Shown in pieces: positions 10,016 through 17,187 of a stretch of 17,187 nucleotides of DNA. The notes below the pieces were generated by a model. That model ran no database searches. It was not told the origin of the DNA and saw only the letters and a list, made by a program, of their open reading frames with translations. The position numbers and the translations under genes are program-made. Position 1 is the stretch's first letter, and each line of letters starts with the position of its first letter. This DNA is from Isohypsibius dastychi (lineage: Eukaryota > Tardigrada > Eutardigrada > Parachela > Isohypsibiidae), in the NCBI GenBank assembly GCA_034696485.1, contig JAQIWT010000612.1:1-17187 (forward strand), in the 5' to 3' direction.

Positions 10016-11299
10016 ATGTCATTTACAACCTCTTCTCAGATGGGATCCCTTTTATTCCGAGTGAAAGCCATTGCCATCTATAACATGGTATGTAGTTTTT
10101 AATCATTCGTACAAACCAAATCATAAGTTCGTGATTCAAGTTCACTGGATGTCTGTTCATTCTTACTTCCATTGCGGGAATTAATGGTGGTCAATATGCT
10201 TTCGTAAACTATTTCGGCGCAGCAGTTTACCTCGTCGCCGGAATATTTCTCTGGATCGGAATCAAGAAGGTCAGAACTCCATCGTTTTTGAGCTGTCTGA
10301 GATGAATATTTCGAACTTGCAGACTAACCATCACCTGTTCGCTGCTTGGATTGTAATCGTCAAATTAGCCCTTTTCGCTTTGATATTTTTATTCAGCTAC
10401 GTCGTTGCGGACCTCAGAAGCGCGGTATTCAGAGCTTTGACTATGTGTTGTCTGAATTTGAGGAATATTAAGAAAGTTATGGTTTAGATGACAAGCCATG
10501 ATGATGGTTACATGGATTGCGATAGAAAACTGATGACTGAGGTTCTGAAATCATACACTGTGATTGTGGGTGGAATCATTCTATTTCAGTTCCTCGTTAC
10601 GGTAAGAAACCCAATGGGGAGAGCATTAGTTAAACTGGATTTGTGTACTTGTTACAAAGCGTGTAAGGATAGAGTGGATCATTAGTTAAACTGGATTTGT
10701 GTACTTGTTAGTTGTTACAAAGCGTGTAAGGATAGAGTGGATCGATATATTTGTGCTCAGTTTTTCTCAGGTATGCTAACAGTGTATACAGTCAACTGTG
10801 GTGGCAAAAGTAGGATGCCAGCTTCGAGGTCGACAACTCATGCTGTTTGAGGGGCACAACAAGTCGTCAGGACATTTACCAGGCCTTTCCAGCACTACGA
10901 GTAAAACAAGTGCAGTGACACCAGTGCCTGTGTTTATCATTAGACTAGAGTACTGCACTTACTACACAATATTTCAGTTTGAGGTCAACCATAATAGTCT
11001 TGATGTCCACCAAGTAAATCTCATGGGTTTGGGACCATATTGGTTCAGAGACCACATTCCAATCTGTGGTCACTTAGGTGTAATATTTCAAGTGATTATT
11101 CCAGACTTCGTATGACATATACTAGCACTACTTTTGACTCGATTTCCTAAAGCTAATAGTCATAATTGTTCCTTTGCAGGTTGCATCCATTGTCACCGTC
11201 GTTCAATATCAACAACAAATATATGCGGACAATTTGGCTGCAATCGATGATCCTCGTGGCGAATTCGTCGTGGTTACAAACGACCAGAGCAAGGCGTAG
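10016..11299 (+). CDS. Small four-helix membrane protein, 178 residues, five exons
   Basis: Exons 10016-10087, 10141-10269, 10323-10424, 10488-10601 and 11180-11299 all join in phase 0, keep one open frame and end in TAG. The product has four hydrophobic segments at about residues 16-37, 44-65, 72-96 and 122-148, a polar loop (about 99-118) rich in Asp, Tyr and Cys, and a hydrophilic tail. The layout resembles small tetraspanning families such as LAPTM- or MARVEL-like proteins, but I recognise no diagnostic motif and assign no function. The start could be ATG 10016 or ATG 10040. The 10040 codon is the one that aligns with the ATG of the unit B remnant, and TTCTCAG directly before it could be a splice acceptor, so an upstream exon is possible. 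It lies in the repeat unit whose SLC6 copy is dead and is the surviving copy of this gene. The last intron is unusually long (578 nt) and holds a tandem repeat. Confidence 0.82.
10624..10742. repeat. Two-copy tandem repeat (56 and 63 bp) in last intron of the four-helix gene
   Basis: Bases 10624-10679 are repeated head to tail at 10680-10742. Apart from a 7-nt insertion (GTTGTTA-like) in the second copy, which partly echoes the bases beside it, the units appear identical by eye, implying a recent event. Confidence 0.85.
11050..11071. repeat. Short inverted repeat in the same intron
   Basis: GACCACA (11050-11056) and TGTGGTC (11065-11071) form 7-bp arms around an 8-nt loop. A short match of this kind may be chance. 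Confidence 0.3.
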
Positions 11300-12038
11300 T
11301 TGAAACGTTGTCAGGGTCAAAGCTGTTTTTATATGGTGCTCCACTTTTTGCCCGCACATTTCACGCTCTGGTCTCGTGATTTCGTTGTTGTTCTCTACAT
11401 TTTATATATTCTATTCGGCCTGCGTTCGCTGCCACAATGTAACATCTACTTTTATGGTATTCAGAATCAAATGTTATTCTCTCTCCTGCACACGCTACAG
11501 TTGCTGCATTCGTTGTGGCGGATCTTTCAAACAAGGACTAATCGAGGCGGAATTTTAATGTGACACACCAAAAAAAAATTAGCTTCCGGTCCCAGTTATT
11601 TTCACCAAAGTCAACTATCCACCACTCTTAAACTATAGACAAACAAAACTTCATCGTTTCGTTTCGCCCTATTTGAAGCAAAGGTCACCACTTCACTGAA
11701 CACTTGAACTGTTTCCTTGATCTTCCCCTTCTTCGGTCGCTTCTTCAAACACTCCAATAAACCAGGGGCTGGACTGAAATGATGGTTGCTTGCTGGCCGC
11801 TGGCTGGGCAAACCTGCGAGAGATTCAGCTTCTTTTGCATTGGCAGAGGTGTTTGCCTCTTCTTCCCCAGTTCCAGGAGTAGACAATTTCATCTTTTTCG
11901 GACGTTGGTCGAAAACCGAGGAGATTGGTCGAAACAATCAAGACGCAGGTACGAACAAGCACTGAGTTCAATCCTCTTTCAGTATGACCTTTGGTTTTTA
12001 TCGCCTGTTCCCGTATTTATCTATTTTAGTTTGTCAAG
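11300..12038. other. Spacer between the two duplication units
   Basis: This holds the 3' flank of the four-helix gene and a stretch of about 420 bases (11560-11984) absent from unit A's left side. A run of nine A lies at about 11570-11578. The only open frame with any protein-like character is on the minus strand (listed separately). From 11985 the sequence is the left end of unit B. Confidence 0.5.
11611..11892 (-). CDS. Doubtful minus-strand ORF, Lys/Arg-rich, unknown
   Basis: Reading leftward from an ATG at 11892 gives 93 residues ending in a TGA at 11611-11613. The frame is also open for 15 codons upstream without a better ATG. It has an acidic stretch (EEEANTS) and a basic cluster (KKRPKKGK) that resembles a nuclear localisation signal. 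A possible 40-nt intron (GT at about 11820, AG at about 11780 on this strand) would change the C-terminus. I recognise no family. It may be a chance frame or an exon of a minus-strand gene. Confidence 0.2.
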   Translation of the reverse strand: MKLSTPGTGEEEANTSANAKEAESLAGLPSQRPASNHHFSPAPGLLECLKKRPKKGKIKETVQVFSEVVTFASNRAKRNDEVLFVYSLRVVDS

Positions 12039-12074
12039 ATGTCGCTTTATCCCCGCTCTCTTAGACCCGCCAGT
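12039..12074 (+). other. Possible alternative first coding exon of SLC6 copy B
   Basis: ATG 12039 opens 12 codons (MSLYPRSLRPAS) ending at a strong donor, GTGAGTAT, at 12075. The exon ends in phase 0 and SLC6 exon 2 (12598) begins in phase 0, so it could replace exon 1 (12510-12533) and give a different N-terminus. Alternatively it is 5' UTR with a small upstream ORF, or chance. The unit A counterpart (ATG 7294) lacks the donor. Confidence 0.35.
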
Positions 12075-12239
12075 GTGAGTATATGGTTGGTTTATCAAAC
12101 AAGAAATCTTGGGTTTGAGACTTCTACAGGTACCGACAGAACGCGTACAGTATTGCACGAGGCTCTTCATCACAAGTCATTGAGCAATAATCTTCTCCAG
12201 TCAGTACAAACTGTTGCATTCAATCTCACAACGCATTGA

Positions 12240-12509
12240 CGCTCTCGTTTCACGTTCTAGAATTCTCCCCCATAATACGTTTCTGAAATTACAATAAATT
12301 ACCCTTCACGTGTCAGCACTCGTACTAGACTTCTTCGTGAGCCTTGAGGTGAAGTGACAGATCGGACAAAGACACATTTTCCCAGTGTACACACATCATG
12401 TTCAATGGATTGTAGCTGATCCATCCTGCATTACTCACAAAAGCGTTTTCTTTTATTGTACGGCTTGCTGTTAAAAGTTACCGACATTGAAACGCTTCAT
12501 CGTCGTAAA
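12240..12509 (+). promoter_or_regulatory. 5' flank of SLC6 copy B with a block shared with copy A
   Basis: This holds 12319-12373, which matches 7515-7569 over about 55 bases, including CTCGTACTAGACTTC and CAGATCGGACAAAGAC. It is the best-preserved non-coding match between the two units and lies about 150 bases before both exon 1 copies. It may be a core promoter or a 5' UTR exon. An AATAAA at 12293-12298 could serve an upstream transcript, but no gene clearly ends here. Confidence 0.35.
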
Positions 12510-15500
12510 ATGAACTGGTTGCGTCGCTTTGCGGTAAGTTTCTCGGGAAGGACACGAAATTGTTCGATTAATACAATGAGACAGTCTAATGCTTCAGCCA
12601 ACCTGGACATATCCATCCGCTGCGAAGGTCGCAGGAAAGCTGAACCAGGATGAATCAGCCACTAAACCCCGCGTTGACAGAAAAGTGGAAGAATCAACTC
12701 AGATGGAACGCGGTCAGTGGGGAAGCCGTGCAGAATTCTTCCTATCCTGCGTCGGTCTATCCGTCGGACTTGGTAACGTATGGCGATTCCCCTATCTAGC
12801 CTATCAAAATGGCGGAGGTAGGTCAATCAACATTTCAACAGAATGTACTTATTAGACGTAATTTGTCAAGGTGCATTTCTAATACCATACTTCATCATCC
12901 TCTTCCTGGTCGGTAAGCCACTCTACTTGATGGAATTGGCGCTTGGTCAATATGCAAGTCTGGGGCCTTGGACGGCATTTCGGCGCATGTGCCCCATTTT
13001 TAGTGGGCTTGGTGTTGCAATGTGCGTCTGTGGTCTGATCGGTTGTATTTGCTACAGTACGTAATCCACTCACTTTACTGACCAACAACCGTTAAAAAGT
13101 GTTTGTTCAGACGTCATCATGTCATACACTATATTCTACATGGCAGCTGTTTGCAAGTCCATGTTTCTTGGCCTACCGTTACCCTGGGATACATGTGATC
13201 CCGAATGGGCTGATTATCGGTGTTTTGTTCGAGGAACCGCATTTGTGTCGGGGAATGAGACATTGTTGGGTGTGCCTGTTCTGGACTTTGGGTTAGATTA
13301 TAAGGAAGATGTGAGGATGCAACCAAGCCCAGAGCAATACTTCAATAGGTCGGTTGTACATTACAACTGCTTGTCTGGATTTTGACTGTTTTTGTCTTAA
13401 ATTGTAGACATGTGTTGCAAAAAGACACTGCGGGAATGAACTACTCGCTGGATCAACCGGGACCAGTCATTTCGCAGCTCTGTTTGCGAGTCAAACTTTC
13501 AACGATAAGCAAGTTCTGACCTCTGGTTTTATGGATTCGTTTTTGTCTAGGTGTCTACTTTTCTGCTGGTTGGTCGTATATCTATGTCTGGTCAAGGTAG
13601 GAAAATGTTATCACTTCTGTGACTGATGATGCACTATAATAGAACGTGTACTTTCAGGGTATTGAAAGTTCGGGAAAAGTTGTCTATTTCACCGGTGAGT
13701 CTTCTCTCAAAATCTTCTTTTAGATTCATGTTAGAAGCAGCGGTTGTATGTTCAGCTACATTCCCGTATGTGATATTACTTGTCCTTATGGTACGGGGAG
13801 TAATGTTGGACGGAGCCGTAGATGGAATTATATATCTGTTCAAGCCTCAGTGGAGTCGACTGTTGGAGATTGGGGTAAGTGGCAAACTGCCCCAAAATTA
13901 ATTTAACTACAGCAACTGATTTCACCACTGGTTCGTATCATGCAGGTATGGCGCAGTGCGGCATCACAAGTTTTCTACTCGCTCTCCGTCTCCGGTGGCG
14001 GTTTGATAATGTTCGGCTCATACAACAAATTCCATCTGAGAGTTTACCAGTAAATTCGTTAATGTGCATGACCACTCACGTCCGCCTACATCTTTCTCTC
14101 CAGAGACGCCATGATTGTATGTATTCTGGACACTGCAACAAGCATCATCGCCGGAATCGTGATTTTCTCTGTAATCCTCTCTACCACATATCATTTTAAA
14201 AGTTGACCTTACAACGGTTAAAATGACAACAGGTTCTCGGGAATCTAGCATTGCAGCTCGATGTGCCCATTGCTACGGTATCCCAAGGAGGTATTTTTCA
14301 TGATTTTTAACCCGCTGTCATCCACAGAAATGTTCTTCCAGGTCAAGGTTTGGCATTTGTGGCATACCCTGAAGCACTTTCCAGGCTCCCCATACCCCAC
14401 TTATGGGCCATACTTTTTTTCTTCATGTCTGTGAATTGACACAATGTATACTTCCGTGCATTCCATTGTTAATTTCTTTCATGCAGGCTGTTTATTCTCG
14501 GCTTGGACTCGCAGGTTGGTGGAGTTGCCTGTCACTCTGGAAGCTCGTTTGATATACGATGTTGTTCTCAGTTTGGATCAATGGAAACAATTTTAACTGC
14601 CGTCTATGATGAGTACCCTCACCTAAGAGCTCGGAAACCGCTGATAACCGGGCTGGCTTGCATCTTCTGCTTCATCCTTGCATTGCCCTGCTTGACGCAC
14701 GTAATTATAACCCCCTCTGTAATCAAAACGTGGATTCTCGTCATAACTTGTTTGTTTGCAGGGTGGAATATACGTGAGTGAATTAAAACCAGAGACACTC
14801 TTACTAGATCTTGACTTTTTACTTGAAAGGTCATCGATTTGATGGACACTTACGGTATCATTGGTCATCTTCCATTTCTAACAACGCAACCAATTATTTC
14901 TTCCAGGTGGGGGATTCGCTGTAACGCTGATCGCTTTCTTTGAGATTGTCGCTGTATTCTGGGTGTATGGGATGCGGCGGTTGATGGACAACATCCAGCT
15001 GATGATGCAATATGTGCCGTCATTGTATTTTCGCTGCTGTTGGCTTATCATCGCGCCACTTGTCCTCCTTGTAACTCTGACGCTATTTCTAAATGAATTT
15101 TCAATAATTCCTTGTAATTTAGTACATCTTCATTTATTCACTGGTCGACTACAAACCCTTCACCACCACCGGGGATTATCCAGTCTGGGGAGACGTCGTC
15201 GGTCAGAGTGCTTTCTACATTTTCGTTCAAACGCTGTCTGGATTCGTGTTTTGTAGGCTGGATGTTGGCGCTTGTTTCGGTACTTCAGATACCGATTTGG
15301 GCGATTATAGTTGTGTGCAAACAGACCGGCTCTGTGATAGAGGTAAGATTTGCTAAAACTGGCGTTCGACTTGACGGTTTTTTCTGAGACAGAAAATCAA
15401 AATGGCGTCTTTGCCGACGAAGGAGTGGGGTCCAGCTAAGGAAGCAGATAAAGCGGAGGAGCTTTTGACCGCTGATACTAGCCATTCTGCAGTCATCGCT

Positions 15501-15524
15501 CTTGCTGCCTTGAACAATTCATGA
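12510..15524 (+). CDS. SLC6 family sodium- and chloride-dependent transporter, copy B, 20 exons
   Basis: A plasma-membrane symporter that moves an amino acid, amine or related solute with Na+ and Cl-; the substrate cannot be read from sequence. Exons: 12510-12533, 12598-12817, 12871-13056, 13111-13348, 13408-13485, 13551-13596, 13658-13694, 13756-13874, 13946-14049, 14104-14170, 14233-14290, 14342-14426, 14487-14514, 14572-14700, 14762-14773, 14830-14854, 14907-15070, 15123-15201, 15257-15342, 15393-15524; 638 residues, normal for SLC6. TM1 carries [20 protein letters not shown] (about residues 63-82), then [14 protein letters not shown] (TM2). The second extracellular loop has two Cys (about 171 and 179) that may pair and N-glycosylation sites NET and NYS. 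TM6 has [13 protein letters not shown], followed by DTATSIIAG (TM7). Intron 5 appears to be GC-AG and exon 15 is only 12 nt. It looks intact, but the conserved Trp at the TM4 border is Ser. Expression is not shown. Confidence 0.93.
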
Positions 15525-15827
15525 TGAACTTGGATTCCATTTGAACATATCTTCCGAGGCCTCTCTCTGAAGTACTCATGAAAATGCTAGGTGCGTTTTA
15601 ACCTTTGAGTGATGTTCGCGGAAATCAACTGAAATCCGTGTGCTCGGGTCAAGTTCGGGTTATATTCGAGAGGCCAAGCGATGACAGTCTTTGATTGGAC
15701 ATTTCTCCAAATTCAGGAAACTTAACGTTAAACTTAACGCCAAACCTTTTAGGACGTATTTCTTGTTATACGGTATGAAATTGTCAGTCTATGAAAAAAA
15801 AATAATTTTTGATCGTGACTTGTCGTG

Positions 15828-15860
15828 ATTGTCAAAAGATGACTCCATTGTCAAAAGATG
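15828..15860. repeat. Short direct repeat, 14 bp, period 19
   Basis: ATTGTCAAAAGATG occurs at 15828-15841 and again at 15847-15860. It is a local replication-slippage type duplication in non-coding DNA. Confidence 0.7.
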
Positions 15861-16136
15861 GGGGGTACGAGGGGTTTGAATTTATATTCGGTTGAAAAGG
15901 TGAAATTACGTCTCGTGAATCTCCCAACGAGGTCAAAGTAGAGAATAGGGTAATGGTGAGAAAAACCACGCGACAAATCAAAGAAAATTGAGCAGAAACC
16001 TTGCAACATATGCAAAGTTCCCTCAGTGTTCGAATGAAATAACCGGTTCGACTCTCTGACGTTAAAAAAAACCGCCTGCCAGGCCACACCATATCGATAG
16101 GAGAAACGTGGCTCGTGAAACCAACACTGAACTGGT

Positions 16137-16161
16137 TGACGTATGTTGCCGATATACGTCA
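16137..16161. repeat. 8-bp inverted repeat containing TGACGT
   Basis: TGACGTAT (16137-16144) and ATACGTCA (16154-16161) are exact reverse complements around 9 nt. TGACGT is also a CREB/ATF half-site, so this could be two opposed half-sites upstream of the four-helix remnant. Chance is possible. Confidence 0.3.
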
Positions 16162-16364
16162 GGGAGAAACAAATGATATAACGAAGCAAGGGCTGACTGG
16201 TCCTCGTCTCTGCGGCTGGTTTATTCTCCGGCACCAACTGTCTTCTAGTAAATGAAGACCGAAGGCAGTGTACCCAGTCTGGAACGTTTCGCACACAGCG
16301 ACTTCAAATTTTTGATCTCTTCGCATTTTGCAATCCTGATCCGTAATTTGCAAACTCTTCCATC

Positions 16365-16640
16365 ATGTGCTCCCTACTATGCCGAGTGCAAAGTGTGGCC
16401 ATCTATGACATGGTATGCGTCTATATCTTATTGATATTCACCAAATCACAAGATCGTGGTTCAAGGTCATTGGAGTTCTGGTCATTACGGGAATGCATGG
16501 TGGAGTAGTGATTTGGGCACGTCCATCGGACCGCTCGGTGTGTTTTGCGGTCTTCCACCAAACTTTTCAAACGGACTACCCGTTTATCTTTCAAGGGGGC
16601 TTTATTGTTCATCTTTTTCGCATGTCTACCCCAGTTTTTC
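16365..16640 (+). pseudogene. Decayed remnant of the four-helix membrane protein gene
   Basis: Exon 1 relic 16365-16412 aligns with 10040-10087: both start ATG, share SLL.RV and AIY.M, and end at a GTATG donor. Intron 16413-16465 ends in TTCAAG, like the live copy's ATTCAAG. Exon 2 relic starts at 16466 and still shows ITG..GG-like coding against SIAGINGG, but has lost about 9 nt and then about 80 bases of unrelated sequence intervene before a short VYL match near 16580. Exons 3 to 5 cannot be found. An AATAAA lies at 16675-16680. The gene copy is non-functional as far as can be seen; its live paralogue is at 10016-11299. Confidence 0.72.
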
Positions 16641-16908
16641 TCGCAAAATTAGGGTTTTCTAGCCGGACAACAATAATAAAGCTGTACATGAATAGCGCGG
16701 GCACATACCCATCTCACAAACCACCCAAAACAAACCCATATGACTAACACCCACTACTCCGCCCATCGACTTTGAATAAGTCATGCGTTTTCGAAAACGG
16801 GCCACTTTCCGAAGTCAGCCACACCCTCCGCTTTACCACGCGACTCGACTTTATTGCAAGTCAGCACTTTTTCTTTCATTTCAAACTTGTTTCGCCGTTT
16901 TTATCATC

Positions 16909-17187
16909 ATGGCACAGAGATATTCTTATTCTCCGAAGTCGCCAAACTTTCGAGGACTATTTTCGGAGGAACACAGCCAACTTGTTTTGCTGGCGGATTA
17001 TGCGTCTGATGAATTCACTAAATCGGGAATTCCATTTGGCCCACACCAGACGCGATATATTTCGGCTCTCCAGGAATACTGTATGATTCTTCTTCCCAAA
17101 CCTCGTTCCAGTTAGCCATGAAGAAATCAATTGCCTTTGTTATAGCCAAACTCTCAGCTCAGCGTATTGCTCCTCCGGAGCCAGCAG
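16909..17187 (+). CDS. 5' end of an unrecognised gene, runs out of the window
   Basis: ATG 16909 in good context (ATCATCATGG) opens 57 codons. A donor GTATGA at 17081 and acceptor TTATAG at 17140-17145 remove a 65-nt intron and keep the frame open to the window end (16909-17080 joined to 17146-17187, about 71 residues). The translated part has a Ser/Tyr-rich start (MAQRYSYSPKSPNF), then FRGLFSEEHSQLVLLADYA and a Pro-rich end (APPEP). No signal peptide or membrane segment is visible. I do not recognise the family. Without splicing the frame stops at 17113-17115, so the gene model depends on this intron. It lies just beyond the duplicated block and is single-copy in this window. Confidence 0.55.

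Larger units (their letters stand above)
7240..11299 (+). repeat. Duplication unit A (SLC6 pseudogene plus live four-helix gene)
   Basis: This block is a diverged direct repeat of 11985-about 16640. Corresponding landmarks are 7240/11985 (left border), 7515/12319 (5' flank block), 7721/12510 (SLC6 exon 1), 9137/14762 (12-nt exon), 9508/15123 (exon 18) and 10040/16365 (ATG of the small gene). Similarity covers introns as well as exons, so this was a DNA-level duplication and not retrotransposition. The right border is uncertain, because the small gene in unit B is too decayed to follow beyond its second exon. Confidence 0.85.
15525..16364. other. SLC6 3' flank and spacer in unit B
   Basis: About 840 bases without a supported gene. 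Open frames on the minus strand (up to 147 codons, 15851-16294) show no recognisable motif. Visible structure: a 14-bp direct repeat at 15828-15841 and 15847-15860, repeated AACTTAACG-like words near 15718-15742, and an 8-bp inverted repeat at 16137-16161. The right third weakly matches the region upstream of the four-helix gene in unit A. Confidence 0.5.
11985..16640 (+). repeat. Duplication unit B (live SLC6 gene plus decayed four-helix gene)
   Basis: This is the second copy of the block at 7240-11299, in direct orientation. It retains all SLC6 exons, including the last two that are missing from unit A, and about 840 bases between the SLC6 stop and the four-helix remnant, against about 430 in unit A. 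The right border is uncertain; matching beyond about 16515 is weak. Confidence 0.85.

Noticed and set aside
11300-11563. Plus-strand hydrophobic open frame after the four-helix gene
   Set aside because: It begins within the 3' flank of a complete gene, has no good start context, and its composition follows T-rich non-coding DNA.
12116-12180. Possible second small exon after the 12039 exon (TACCGACAGAACGCG region)
   Set aside because: The phase after the GTGAGT donor does not fit the most protein-like frame, and the frame that does fit stops after 18 codons; splicing directly to SLC6 exon 2 is the better model.
13490-13550. Canonical GT donor at 13490 for SLC6 intron 5
   Set aside because: Using it shifts the TM4 exon out of frame; the GC donor at 13486 restores the conserved residues.
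16030-16062. Possible tRNA T-arm (GGTTCGACTCT) followed by a run of A
   Set aside because: No A box, acceptor stem or anticodon arm could be placed upstream, so no cloverleaf is supported.
15851-16294. 147-codon minus-strand open frame
   Set aside because: It shows no family motif, lies in diverging non-coding sequence of unit B and lacks a counterpart in unit A.
1-17187. CRISPR arrays, rRNA, phage or bacterial insertion sequences
   Set aside because: None is seen. The split genes and metazoan families show this is animal nuclear DNA, and no transposase or reverse transcriptase frames were found.

Overview
The window is animal nuclear DNA, not bacterial. Genes are split into many small exons by short introns (mostly about 50-200 nt) with GT..AG borders, and the two large genes are metazoan: a DIP2 (disco-interacting protein 2) orthologue and SLC6 sodium/chloride-coupled transporters. 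Compact introns, small intergenic gaps and moderate GC suggest a small-genome invertebrate, perhaps an ecdysozoan such as a tardigrade or nematode. That placement is a guess. All convincing genes lie on the + strand.

Layout: (1) positions 1-7137 hold the 3' part of DIP2 in about 29 exons, coding for about 1,336 residues up to the natural stop; the N-terminal part lies upstream of the window. (2) From about 7240 to about 11300 lies duplication unit A: a dead SLC6 copy (7721-9586) followed by an intact five-exon gene for a 178-residue four-helix membrane protein (10016-11299). (3) From about 11985 to about 16640 lies duplication unit B, a diverged copy of the same block: an SLC6 gene with an open reading frame across 20 exons (12510-15524, 638 residues), followed by a decayed remnant of the four-helix gene (about 16365-16640). 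(4) At 16909 a further gene of unknown function begins and runs out of the window.

The most interesting result is the reciprocal decay of this tandem duplication. Unit A kept the small membrane-protein gene and lost the transporter; unit B kept the transporter and lost the small gene. The transporter pseudogene has an in-frame stop in exon 2, a frameshifting insertion, a second stop at the exon 3 border, a destroyed splice acceptor, an internal deletion that looks microhomology-mediated, and no last two exons. The living transporter has a non-canonical GC-AG intron, a 12-nt microexon and a possible alternative first exon.

Functionally the genes appear unrelated: DIP2 is an intracellular adenylate-forming-like protein linked to lipid handling, SLC6 is a plasma-membrane solute symporter, and the small four-helix protein is uncharacterised. 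Exon borders were placed by eye from splice consensus, reading-frame continuity and family recall; no alignment or transcript data were available.
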